This document shows positions 50,172 to 57,692 of a stretch of DNA of 64,000 bases, piece by piece. This stretch comes from Jatrophihabitans cynanchi (GTDB taxonomy: Bacteria > Actinomycetota > Actinomycetes > Mycobacteriales > Jatrophihabitantaceae). Within the stretch, counting starts at the first letter, position 1, and each line of letters begins with the position of its first letter. Where the stretch lies: contig NZ_CP097463.1 in assembly GCF_027247405.1 (NCBI RefSeq), positions 3,782,001 through 3,846,000 of the forward strand. Reading direction: 5' to 3'. A model generated the notes under the pieces. The model was not told the origin of the DNA and ran no database searches. It worked only from the letters and a program-made list of their open reading frames with translations. The position numbers and the translations under genes were made by a program.

Positions 50172-50246
50172 GGGCGCTTAGCTCAGCGGGAGAGCACTCG
50201 GCTTACACCCGAGCGGTCACTGGTTCGATCCCAGTAGCGCCCACCA
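50172..50246 (+). tRNA. tRNA-Val (UAC anticodon), CCA encoded
   Basis: 75 bases form a cloverleaf: acceptor GGGCGCT/AGCGCCC, discriminator A, encoded CCA. Anticodon stem CTCGG/CCGAG closes the loop CTTACAC (anticodon TAC, valine). T arm CTGG-TTCGATC-CCAG is normal. Directly downstream (from 50259) starts an accessory patch with an IS remnant, but no second copy of the tRNA end is seen. Confidence 0.97.
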
Positions 50247-50266
50247 CCTACAAATCCGGATTTCGG

Positions 50267-50907
50267 GGCTCTTCGGATCTCAGCGGGGTCGCTGAGTGTC
50301 GTTGGGTTGGAAGTGGGACGAAGGCGCTTCAGCTTGAGGTGTGAGCCAACAAGTTCGAAGCACCTTCGTCGTGTCCGAGCCTAGCGAGATCGTCCAGGCC
50401 TTGGTCGGGCTGAAGGATGTTCGGGTCCTGCGCTATGCCCGTCGTGGTCCCGAGGTCGAGCTAGTCATCGAGCAGGTCGTCGTCGACCCGCGCTGCCCGG
50501 CCTGCGGTGGCCCGGCGCGGGTCAAGGAGCGGCCGTTGGTCCGTTACGTCGATCTGCCGGTCTATGGCACGCCGATGCGGTTGGGGTGGCGTAAGCATCG
50601 GATGCGCTGCCCGGGCTCCGGCGTGCCCGACACGGACCTGGGTGCTCGGCGATCACCGGATCGCGGCGAAGTCCTGCACGACCGCGATCGGGTTGGACGA
50701 GACCAGCTTCGTGCGCCTGGCCCATGCCCGCACCAGCTACGCGACCACGGTCTGCGACGTGGCGCATCATCAGATCATCGACATCCAGTTCCGCAAGTTC
50801 CACAACTACCGAATCCGAGCCCTGCTCTACGCCGGCAAACCCAACTGGCGCGTCCTCGGATCCATCGTCGTACAGTGACAGCCCACCCCGCCAGAATCCG
50901 ATGAGCC
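50267..50907 (+). mobile_element. ISL3-family insertion sequence remnant with intact ends
   Basis: The left end begins GGCTCTTCGGAT, the hallmark of ISL3 ends. The right end, read inward, begins GGCTCATCGGAT; over 23 bases the two match 18. An 8-bp target duplication GATTTCGG flanks both sides (50259-50266 and 50908-50915), as expected for this family. At 641 bp it is under half the usual length because the transposase gene has internal deletions. It is therefore a dead but precisely bounded copy. Confidence 0.88.
50341..50878 (+). pseudogene. ISL3-family transposase, frameshifted with internal deletions
   Basis: GTG 50341 starts an intact N-terminal part: zinc-binding CPACGGPARVKERPLVRYVDLPVYG and LGWRKHRMRC. 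Near 50635 the frame shifts, and the next parts read WVLGDHRIAAKSC, then directly TAIGLDETSFVRLAHARTSYAT (start of the DDE domain), then FRKFHNYRIRALLYAGKPNW to the normal C-terminus. At least two blocks are missing: the linker before TAIGLDE and most of the catalytic domain. It cannot encode an active transposase. Confidence 0.88.
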
Positions 50908-50929
50908 GATTTCGGCCGGATGTGTGACA
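50908..50929 (+). repeat. 22-bp dispersed direct repeat, copy 1
   Basis: GATTTCGGCCGGATGTGTGA plus CA here and 51785-51806 match at 21 of 22 positions. The first eight bases are the IS target duplication, so before the IS inserted the match extended left through CCG. The two copies bracket the unknown two-gene unit at 50977-51663. Confidence 0.75.
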
Positions 50930-50976
50930 CGGGTCAGCAACATTCACAGTCAGCAGTCTTCGAGCGGGCTCTGGTG

Positions 50977-51243
50977 TCAGGTGGCGTTGGTGAGGCGGCT
51001 GCGTTCGGCGGCGGCGTGATACTGCGCCGGATCTCCGGGCAGGATGTCGAGGTGGACGATACGGTCGGGGTCTTCGCCGACAATGTCGATCACCAGCGCG
51101 TACGCGGGCTCCTCGTCGGCGCCGGCGACGACGATCTCGCCGGGGACGATGACCGCGGGATCGCGGGCGTCGTCGAGAAACGTCCAGACATAGCCGGTGT
51201 CATCGATCTGCTGGACGTCGCACACGATGTCGACTGCACTCAT
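50977..51243 (-). CDS. Small acidic protein of unknown function
   Basis: An 88-residue acidic protein: MSAVDIVCDVQQIDDTGYVW, PGEIVVAGADEEPAYALVIDIV and DRIVHLDILPGDPAQYHAAA. No signal peptide or membrane span; a small beta-rich domain seems likely. ATG at 51243 has AAGGAGG four bases ahead and overlaps the stop of the gene upstream (ATGA), so the two form an operon. I do not recognise the family. Small size, operon form and accessory location would suit a toxin-antitoxin or defence accessory, but there is no direct evidence. Confidence 0.65.
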   Translation of the reverse strand: MSAVDIVCDVQQIDDTGYVWTFLDDARDPAVIVPGEIVVAGADEEPAYALVIDIVGEDPDRIVHLDILPGDPAQYHAAAERSRLTNAT

Positions 51244-51663
51244 CGTTCCTCCTTCCACGCCCGATGGTAGGGGTTCTGCACCACGTCCCGCAGCGCCAAT
51301 TCCAGCAATCGTTCGAGGCTGGCTTCGGGAGCACGTTCGGCCACGATCGTCTGGTGTGGCGCCGAGAAGGTCGGCAACACGAGGAAACCGCCTGCGAGCG
51401 TGTCCGACACGCTGATGCAGGCGACGAACGACCTGGTCCGGACCCGTCCCTCTCGGAGCAGGTGGTCGACGTCGTCGCCGTCTGCTGCCAGCTCGGCGCT
51501 GATGCCGCGGCAGGGCGTCCCGGCGAAGGTGAACGCCCGCGCTGTTCGCGCCGCGTCGTGCTCGATCTGGTCGAGGGTCAATGGCGAACCACGCAACAGC
51601 AGACTGCTGCCGAGCAGATCCTCGTCGCGTCGGTATGTGCTGCTCGATCGGCTTGACCGCCAT
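51240..51663 (-). pseudogene. Unknown protein, apparent +1 frameshift near 51627
   Basis: From ATG 51663 the frame reads MAVKPIEQHIPT and then loses coding character. Skipping one base near 51627, a second frame continues DEDLLGSSLLLRGSPLTLDQ, AGTPCRGISAELA, GGFLVLPTFSAPHQTIVAER and ends YHRAWKEER at 51240. Joined, they give a plausible ~140-residue protein. Either the gene is disrupted, or it uses another start (GTG near 51690 in the second frame), or the base is a sequencing error. I do not recognise the family. It precedes the 88-residue gene with an ATGA overlap. Confidence 0.5.
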
Positions 51664-51784
51664 GATCGCGATCGTCCCAGCACCCACCGACAGATTCGGA
51701 TCCGTCCTACCAGCCGAGGACCGGGCCGGCGGCCAACACCCGGTTCGCATGAGGGAAAGTAAGGCCCACCGCCTACAGCCCCCG

Positions 51785-51806
51785 GATTCCGGCCGGATGT
51801 GTGACA
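51785..51806 (+). repeat. 22-bp dispersed direct repeat, copy 2
   Basis: One mismatch against 50908-50929 (GATTCCGG for GATTTCGG at the left). It lies about 50 bases before the second vapB start. The stretch between it and the frameshifted gene (51664-51784) shows no gene. Confidence 0.75.
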
Positions 51807-51818
51807 GCTCAGGGTCGA

Positions 51819-51847
51819 CATACAACGATTCACATGTGGCATACAAT
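51819..51847 (+). promoter_or_regulatory. vapBC-2 promoter/operator with CATACAA repeats
   Basis: CATACAA occurs at 51819-51825 and 51840-51846, 21 bp apart, with the palindrome CACATGTG between. The second copy forms a good -10 (TACAAT, 51842-51847) seven bases before ATG 51855, so the transcript is probably leaderless. The layout parallels the first vapBC at 1546-1586. Confidence 0.5.
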
Positions 51848-51854
51848 CAAGGCC

Positions 51855-52088
51855 ATGACCGCTGACCGTGTCATGACGATCTCTCGTAACGGCCAGGTCT
51901 CCATCCCTGCCGATACGCGTGCGCGGTGGAACACCCGGCACGTGATCGTGGTCGACCTCGGCGACCGAGTCGTGCTACGTCCCGCAGCGGCGGCTCCTGT
52001 CGCGGAACTCCAAGGCAAGTACCGCGGGCGTGGGCCGTCTTCCGACGCAATGCGCCAAGAGGAGCGTCGACGGGCCCGCGTGCGTTGA
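51855..52088 (+). CDS. VapB/AbrB-type antitoxin
   Basis: A 77-residue AbrB/MazE-fold antitoxin: MTISRNGQVSIPADTRARW is the swapped-hairpin DNA-binding signature, followed by HVIVVDLGDRVVLRP. The C-terminal basic/acidic tail (ELQGKYRGRGPSSDAMRQEE) should bind the toxin. ATG at 51855 is preceded by a -10 element and no ribosome binding site; ATG at 51870 is a second choice. Its TGA overlaps the TTG start of the PIN toxin. Confidence 0.85.
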   Translation: MTADRVMTISRNGQVSIPADTRARWNTRHVIVVDLGDRVVLRPAAAAPVAELQGKYRGRGPSSDAMRQEERRRARVR

Positions 52089-52522
52089 CCGTCTTGGACG
52101 CGTATGCGGTTCTCGCGTTCCTGCGTGACGAGCCAACTGCGGCCGAGGTCCGCCCACTACTGGAGGCCGGTGATGCGCTGCTCACCGCGGTCGGGCTAGG
52201 AGAAGTCCTCGACCACCTTGTCAGGCTCACCGGTGTCGACGAGGAAGTAGCCGTGCTCGACCTGGCCGAGTTGGGATTGATCGATGCTGTCGCTGTAGAC
52301 GCTAGGACGGGCGCCGCGAGCGGACGATTGAGGGCCCGGCACTACCACCGCCTGCGATGCGCAGTGAGCATGGCCGACTGTGTCGCGGCAGAGATCGCCC
52401 GGGCCAGGAGCGACGTGCTTGCTACCTCCGATCCGCACCTGCTGGATGTATGTGCCCGCGAGTCCGTCGACGTCGTCGTCCTGCCCGGATCTGACGGGAC
52501 ACGGTGGACAGCCCCGACCTGA
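52085..52522 (+). CDS. VapC-type PIN-domain toxin
   Basis: A 145-residue PIN ribonuclease. All four acidic positions are present: LDAYAVLAFLRDEP (Asp), GLGEVLDHL (Glu), SMADCVAAEIA (Asp) and LATSDPHLL (Asp), unlike the first VapC in this window. TTG at 52085 overlaps the antitoxin stop, favouring coupled translation at a low rate. It stabilises or regulates growth together with the AbrB-type antitoxin. It ends a short accessory patch beginning at tRNA-Val. Confidence 0.85.
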   Translation: MTVLDAYAVLAFLRDEPTAAEVRPLLEAGDALLTAVGLGEVLDHLVRLTGVDEEVAVLDLAELGLIDAVAVDARTGAASGRLRARHYHRLRCAVSMADCVAAEIARARSDVLATSDPHLLDVCARESVDVVVLPGSDGTRWTAPT

Positions 52523-52530
52523 GCGGTTGG

Positions 52531-52783
52531 GTCGCGGTGCACCGCGACCAGTTCGGCGAAGGTGCGTTGAGTGCGTTCGAGCATCTGCTGGCGCTGTTGG
52601 GCAGTCTTGCTGGTCACGCTTGGATAGTTTGATCCAACGGAGGCTCTTGACTCCGATCTTGGCGAAGGTGCCCCGTTGCTGGTAATCCAAGACCCGTGGG
52701 TCGATCGCGCGCGCCTGCCGCCAAGAAAGCAGGTCATCGCGTGTCATCGCGCGTTGGAAACCGTCCGCGGCGAGGTCGATCAA
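52531..52783 (-). other. Possible decayed gene between vapC-2 and the ABC permease
   Basis: On the minus strand two frames show non-random sequence: one from ATG 52783 reads LIDLAADGFQRAMTRDDLLS, WRQARAIDPRVLDY and FAKIGVKSLRWIKLS; the other, overlapping, reads VTSKTAQQRQQMLERTQRTF and AELVAVHRDPTAQ. They could be a frameshifted gene or chance. No family is recognised. The rest of the gap to 53031 holds only a short hairpin at 52923-52941. Confidence 0.25.
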
Positions 52784-52922
52784 ATCGACCTCGTGCCCGC
52801 CTAGCCTCGCGCCGCGGATCGCCGCAGCGGCGACCGCCGCTGCGGCAGGAACTCGACGAGACCGGGAACACGGCTACAGCCGGACGGGCCAGCCAGCGAC
52901 TACCAGGTGCCGGTTCGTAGGT

Positions 52923-52941
52923 GGGTGGGTAAGGCCCACCC
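52923..52941. terminator. Small hairpin, possible terminator
   Basis: GGGTGGG / CCCACCC arms (52923-52929, 52935-52941) with the loop TAAGG lie in the gap between convergent vapC-2 and the ABC permease operon. No T-run follows, so the terminator role is tentative. Confidence 0.35.
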
Positions 52942-53031
52942 CTGCTTGCGCCTCGGCCATTGCCGCTCGCTCACGGCGGCCAGCACCTGAGGGTCAGCGC
53001 AGCCACGAGTAAACGATCGCGTCCCATCGGT

Positions 53032-53835
53032 TCAGGCGTCGCGCAGCCGCAGGGCGGCGGTGGCGGCGAGCAGGGCCGCGCCGGCCCAGGCCGCCAGGAC
53101 GCCGAGCCCGGCCCACGGTCCGATCGGGAGGTCGCTGACGTCGCGGGTGTGCTGGATGGCCAGTCCGGCGTCCATCGGACCGATCTGCGTCAGGTGCCGC
53201 CGCCAGGTCGGGTTGCCCACGGCGGCGGCGATGATGGGGAACAGGTAGAGCAGCGCGAGCACGATGCCGACTGCGACAGCCGAGTCGCGCACGGCCGTCG
53301 CGATCCCGAGGCTGAGCAGCGCGATCAGGACGAGGTAGAGCACCGAGCCGCCGGCGGCGCGCAGGGTCGGGCCGTCGCCGAGCGACACGAGCGCATAGCC
53401 GTGCGCGGCGGTGAAGCCGTTGCCGGGCAGCAGGAGCCGGGCGGCGAGCAGCGAGCAGAGGACGGCAGCGGTGCCGGCGGCAAGGGCAACGGCGACCACG
53501 ACGGCGGCCTTGGCGGCGAGCATGCTGACGCGCCGGGGTATCGCGGTGAGCGTAGCCGCGATCATGCCGGTGCCGTACTCGGCACTGATGGCCGACACGG
53601 CGAGGATGGCGATCATGGCCTGGCCGAGGTCGATCCCGGTGAGGCCGGTCCTGGCGAGGTCCTGCTGGCCGCCGGTGCGGTACTCGGCCGCTGCGGCGGA
53701 CGCGGCGCTGAGCCCGGCGGTCAGGATGATCGCGGCCAGCGCGAGCCAGGCCGCGGCCGGGGTGGTGCGCAGCTTGGTCCATTCGGCGTGCAGTGCGTGG
53801 CTGAAGTCGATCCGCGTGGCCCGACCGGTTCTCAT
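53032..53835 (-). CDS. ABC-2 type transporter permease
   Basis: A 267-residue integral membrane protein with about six spans. It begins FSHALHAEWTKLRTTPAAAWLALAAII, the start typical of actinobacterial ABC-2 permeases, and contains ISAEYGTGMIAATLTAIPRRVSMLAAKA, the conserved loop after span 2. It pairs with the larger permease and the ATPase upstream. ATG at 53835 overlaps the stop of the larger permease. Likely exports lipids or antimicrobial compounds, or serves in resistance. Confidence 0.88.
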   Translation of the reverse strand: MRTGRATRIDFSHALHAEWTKLRTTPAAAWLALAAIILTAGLSAASAAAAEYRTGGQQDLARTGLTGIDLGQAMIAILAVSAISAEYGTGMIAATLTAIPRRVSMLAAKAAVVVAVALAAGTAAVLCSLLAARLLLPGNGFTAAHGYALVSLGDGPTLRAAGGSVLYLVLIALLSLGIATAVRDSAVAVGIVLALLYLFPIIAAAVGNPTWRRHLTQIGPMDAGLAIQHTRDVSDLPIGPWAGLGVLAAWAGAALLAATAALRLRDA

Positions 53836-55436
53836 GCGTCCCGCCGGCGCAGCAGGACCGCTGCCGCGCCCAGCGCGAGCGCGGTGTAGCCGGCCAGCAC
53901 CGCGAGCCCGGCCCACGCCGGCAGCGGGTAGTAGCCGTTGCTCGGGGTGTAGTCACCGGCCACCTGCGGGTACTGGATCAGGGTTTGCTGGACGGCGAAC
54001 GACGCGGCCGGGGTGAGCCGCAGCAGCCACTGGCCGGCGCCGACCGGTAGCAGCGAGGCGACGGCCAGGACGTAGGGCAGCACGATGGCCACGATGACGG
54101 CAGTGACCGCGCCGGCGCCGCGACGCACGATGACACCCATGGCGAGCGCGGCGACGGCGGCCAGGGCCAGCAGCGCGCCTGTGCCCAGAACGATCCGTAG
54201 CCACGCGGCCGTGCTGAGCGGGTAGAGGAAGTTGCCGTTGCTGTGCAGCAGGTTCCGGGCGAGCGGCACGGTGATCGCCGCGGCGACCAACCCGGTGACG
54301 AACGCGGCGGCGCCGATGACGACGGCCTTGGCGGCCAAGACGCGGTGCCGGCGCGGGCTCGCGGTCAGCGTCGTGTGGATGAGACCACGCCGGTACTCGG
54401 AGGTGACGAACAGGCCGGCCACCACGATCAGCGCGATCAGCCCGGCGAAGGTGCCGATGAGCACGCGGTCCGGGTCCAGCCCGGGGCCGGTCCCGGGCAC
54501 GACCGGCCCGATGTCGCCGGAGCCGGTCACTCCGATCGCGTCACCGGACCCGCTGAAGCTGCCACGGTGGATTGCCGGGCCTTGATTGTTGCCGCCGAGC
54601 TCGGTGCCCGTCCACGCCGCGCTGGGCCAGCCGCCCTGCAGGCTGAGCCGATCGAAGCGGGCGCTCGCCTGGGTGGGGTCGCCGTGCGCGCTCTCCCCGC
54701 CGCCGATCGGGTTGCTGATTCGCACATGGTCCGGCGAGGCGGCGAACAGCCCGGCCGGGACGGTCGAGGGCAGCCCGGTGAGGCGGGCGCTGCCGACCTT
54801 GCTCCAGCGCGTGCCGTCGAGCGAGTCGTAGCCGGTCACCGTGTCGCCGTGGCGGGCCAGTCGCAGCCAGCGCGGCGAGGCCGCGGAGGGAGTGCCGGGT
54901 GTTCCCGCTGCGTCGTGCGTGTAGTCGTACTGGAACCGCACCCCGTGCGCACCGGTGATCATGATCGCCGCGTACGCCGAGCCGGGGGCCGTGCTCGCTC
55001 TGATGATCAGCCCGGCCTTCGACCACGGTTGCACACCGGGCTTGGCGTCGGCGAACGGCCGGTCCGGTGCGGCGTCGCTGGAGGCGATGAGGCCGGTGAG
55101 CGAGTCCGCCCGAACGGTGATGCTGCCGTCAGCGGTCAGCGGTCGGTTCACGAAGTAGAACTCGTCGTTCACCGGCTCACCGCCCGGGCCGGTCAACGGC
55201 GCGGGGGCGCTGCCGCACACCGGCGTGGACTGTCCCGGGCCCGGGCGGCAGACGGAGCTGTTACCGAGCGAGCTGAACACGCCTAGCGACACGATCAGCA
55301 GGGCCGCCACGACCAGGCCGATCAGCCAGCCGCGGACGGTGCGTAGCTTGGTCCACTCCGCGTGCAGCAGCTGGGCGAACCCGTCGCGGCCGGCCGGCGT
55401 GGGCGAGCGGTAGCCGGGCATCGTGGCGGCGCTCAC
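53832..55436 (-). CDS. ABC-2 type transporter permease with extracellular ConA-like insert
   Basis: A 534-residue permease. It starts like its partner (FAQLLHAEWTKLRTVRGWLIGLVVAALLI), but between span 1 (~40) and span 2 (~325) carries ~270 extracellular residues. Part of the insert (SKAGLIIRASTAPGSAYAAI, ITGAHGVRFQYDY, PRWLRLARHGDTVTGYDSLD and GTRWSKVGSARL) resembles the concanavalin-like DUF1349 sandwich. The remainder is a normal permease with FVTSEYRRGLIHTTLTASPRRHRVLAAKA. The insert could bind the substrate or an inducer outside the membrane. GTG start overlaps the ATPase stop (GTGA). Confidence 0.88.
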   Translation of the reverse strand: MSAATMPGYRSPTPAGRDGFAQLLHAEWTKLRTVRGWLIGLVVAALLIVSLGVFSSLGNSSVCRPGPGQSTPVCGSAPAPLTGPGGEPVNDEFYFVNRPLTADGSITVRADSLTGLIASSDAAPDRPFADAKPGVQPWSKAGLIIRASTAPGSAYAAIMITGAHGVRFQYDYTHDAAGTPGTPSAASPRWLRLARHGDTVTGYDSLDGTRWSKVGSARLTGLPSTVPAGLFAASPDHVRISNPIGGGESAHGDPTQASARFDRLSLQGGWPSAAWTGTELGGNNQGPAIHRGSFSGSGDAIGVTGSGDIGPVVPGTGPGLDPDRVLIGTFAGLIALIVVAGLFVTSEYRRGLIHTTLTASPRRHRVLAAKAVVIGAAAFVTGLVAAAITVPLARNLLHSNGNFLYPLSTAAWLRIVLGTGALLALAAVAALAMGVIVRRGAGAVTAVIVAIVLPYVLAVASLLPVGAGQWLLRLTPAASFAVQQTLIQYPQVAGDYTPSNGYYPLPAWAGLAVLAGYTALALGAAAVLLRRRDA

Positions 55437-56365
55437 CGGCTCGGCTCCTCTGCCGCCGTGGCTCGGAACTCGACCTGATCGCGAGTCAGCTCCATGTACG
55501 CCTCCTCCAGCGTGGCCCGATGGGCGGAGATCTCGGTGAACGGGATAGCCGCCTCGTTCAGCATCGCCACGACCTCCCCCGTGCCGAGGCCGGCTACGGT
55601 CAGCGCGTCGCGGTCGCTCATCGTCACGGTGGCGCCGGAGTGCGCGAGCACTCTCATCGCGTCTGAGCGCGCCGCCGTGCGCAGCGTGACTCGCCCCCCC
55701 GATGCGGCGGCGATCAACTCCGCCACGCCGGCATCGGCGACCAGCTGCCCCCGGCCGATCACCACCAGGTGAGTGGCGGTGTCCTGCAGTTCGCTCATCA
55801 GGTGGCTGGATACCAGCACCGCGCGCCCCTCGGCCGCCAGCGCGCGCAGGAAGCCGCGCATCCAGACGATGCCCTCCGGGTCCAGGCCGTTGAACGGCTC
55901 GTCGAGCATCAGTACCGCGGGGTCGCCGAGCAGTGCGGCCGCGAGGCCCAGCCGCTGCCGCATTCCGAGGGAGTACCCGCCGGCCTTACGCCGGGCCGCG
56001 CTCTGCAAGCCCGCTTGCTCGATCACGTCATCGACCCGCTTGGCGCCGAGGCCTTGCGAGTGGGCCAGCCACAGCAGGTGGTTGCGGCCGCTGCGACTCG
56101 GCTGCAGCGCGGCGGCGTCCAGCAGCGTCCCGAGATGGCTGAGCGGGTGGCGCAGGCTTGCGTACGGGCGCCCCCCGATCGTCGCGCTGCCCTCGTCGGC
56201 CGCGTCCAGGCCCACGATCACCCGCATGGTGGTTGACTTGCCCGCGCCGTTCGGGCCGACGAATCCGGTGACCTGCCCAGCGGTGACGGTGAATGACAAC
56301 CCGTCCAGCGCTACGGTCGCGCCGAACCGCTTGCGCAGTCCGGCGACCTCGATGCTTGCGTCCAT
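55433..56365 (-). CDS. ABC transporter ATPase
   Basis: A 310-residue DrrA/CcmA-type ATPase for the two permeases. Walker A is GPNGAGKST; the signature is SLGMRQRLGLAAALL and Walker B is AVLMLDEPFNGLDPEG. A C-terminal ~80-residue domain (GRVTLRTAARSDAMRVLAHS... LEEAYMELT) is typical of the subfamily. ATG at 56365 starts MDASIEVAGLRKRFGA. The operon is divergent from a histidine kinase/response regulator pair with an operator-like palindrome between. Confidence 0.94.
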   Translation of the reverse strand: MDASIEVAGLRKRFGATVALDGLSFTVTAGQVTGFVGPNGAGKSTTMRVIVGLDAADEGSATIGGRPYASLRHPLSHLGTLLDAAALQPSRSGRNHLLWLAHSQGLGAKRVDDVIEQAGLQSAARRKAGGYSLGMRQRLGLAAALLGDPAVLMLDEPFNGLDPEGIVWMRGFLRALAAEGRAVLVSSHLMSELQDTATHLVVIGRGQLVADAGVAELIAAASGGRVTLRTAARSDAMRVLAHSGATVTMSDRDALTVAGLGTGEVVAMLNEAAIPFTEISAHRATLEEAYMELTRDQVEFRATAAEEPSR

Positions 56366-56423
56366 GGCGTCGACGCTAGGCAGCCGCACCCGGCAGGTCG
56401 TCACTCTCAGGAGCCATCTTCAA

Positions 56424-56443
56424 CGTCCCTCGTAGGAGGGACG
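56424..56443. promoter_or_regulatory. Palindrome between the ABC operon and the two-component system
   Basis: CGTCCCTC / GAGGGACG (56424-56431, 56436-56443) around GTAG is a perfect 8-bp inverted repeat midway in the 103-base gap, 26 bases before the kinase start. Its form suits a NarL/LuxR-type response regulator dimer. I infer that the response regulator encoded at 57689 binds here to control both its own operon and the transporter. Confidence 0.5.
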
Positions 56444-56468
56444 ACGAGCTGGCGGGTGGGCGGCGACA

Positions 56469-57692
56469 ATGATCAGCGTGCACCACATGAGGTCGCGGGT
56501 CGGTGGCTGGGTGGAGACCGGACGCCGGCTCGCCGCCGCCCGGTCGGCCCCGGCCGTCACGGTCCTCGTGCTCGCGCTGGCCGCGGCGAGTGAGGCGACC
56601 GGGCGTGCGCTGGTCACCGGTCTGGACGCACAGGCGACCATCGTGCTCGGCGTGCTCGCCCTGGCCGGCACGCTGCCACCGGCCGTCCTGGGCGTGACCG
56701 GGTCCGCGATCGCGGTCAGCGCGGTCAGCGTGACGTCGCTGGCGGCGTTCCACGCCCTCACCGTCGCCGGCGCGATCATGCAACTCGGGGTCCTGTTCCG
56801 GCTCGGACGCAGCGGCGAATGGCGCCACGCGGCGGGCCTGCTCGCGCCGGCGCTCGCCGTCCCGTTCCTGGCGCTCGCCCTGGCCGGCTCCCGCCCGAGC
56901 GCCTCCGAGGCCGGGATCCTGACCGTCCTGCTCGCTGCCCTGGCGCCGGCAGCCGCGTGGTCCGGCCGCGCCTACCGGGCGCGCAGCGAAGCGATCGCGC
57001 ATGACGCCGCCCGGCGGGTCGTCGCCGACACCCTGCTCGAACACACCGCTCGCGGCGAGCGGGCGCGCATCGCCCGCGAGTTGCACGATGTGGTCGCGCA
57101 CCACATCTCCATGATCGCGGTGCAAGCCGAGACCGCGCGGCTCACCACTGCGGGCCTGACACCTGCCGGCGCACGCAGGCTGGCCGCGATCGGCGACACC
57201 GCGCGCGCCGGGCTCTTTGAGATGCGCCGGTTACTGGGCGTGCTTCGTGACGACACCGGCGAGCCCGCCGCGCGGGCGCCGCTACCTGGTCTGGCGCAGC
57301 TTGCCGAGCTGGTCGACGAAGCCCGGGACATCGCCGGCGCGGCCACCCGCCTGATCCTGCACGGAGCTCCCGCGCCGCTGGATCCCGGTGTCGAACTCGC
57401 CGCCTACCGCATCGTCCAGGAAGCCCTCACCAATGCGCGCCGCCACGCCCCCGGAGCGGCCGTCGACGTGGAGTTGCACTTCACCGGCGACACGCTGCAG
57501 CTGCGCGTCCGCGACAACGGCCCCGGCCCACCCCTTGCGCCGCGCACCGACTCGGACCCGGCCGGACACGGCCTGCTCGGCATGCGCGAGCGCGCCATCG
57601 CGGTCGACGGCCGGCTGCAGACCGGCCCGGCCCCCGGCGGGGGCTTCCTCATCACCGCTGTGCTGCCCGCCGGGGCCGGGGCCGGCGCATGA
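56469..57692 (+). CDS. Sensor histidine kinase (HisKA_3/DesK type)
   Basis: A 407-residue membrane kinase. About four to five hydrophobic segments occupy residues ~28-165, with no large extracellular sensor. The phospho-acceptor His206 is in ARELHDVVAHHISMI, the HisKA_3 signature, and the ATPase has EALTNARRHAPGA (N box), RDNGPGPP and GHGLLGMRERA. Such kinases often sense membrane stress or peptide antibiotics through their partner transporter. The stop overlaps the response regulator start. Start ATG 56469 or 56487. Confidence 0.93.
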   Translation: MISVHHMRSRVGGWVETGRRLAAARSAPAVTVLVLALAAASEATGRALVTGLDAQATIVLGVLALAGTLPPAVLGVTGSAIAVSAVSVTSLAAFHALTVAGAIMQLGVLFRLGRSGEWRHAAGLLAPALAVPFLALALAGSRPSASEAGILTVLLAALAPAAAWSGRAYRARSEAIAHDAARRVVADTLLEHTARGERARIARELHDVVAHHISMIAVQAETARLTTAGLTPAGARRLAAIGDTARAGLFEMRRLLGVLRDDTGEPAARAPLPGLAQLAELVDEARDIAGAATRLILHGAPAPLDPGVELAAYRIVQEALTNARRHAPGAAVDVELHFTGDTLQLRVRDNGPGPPLAPRTDSDPAGHGLLGMRERAIAVDGRLQTGPAPGGGFLITAVLPAGAGAGA

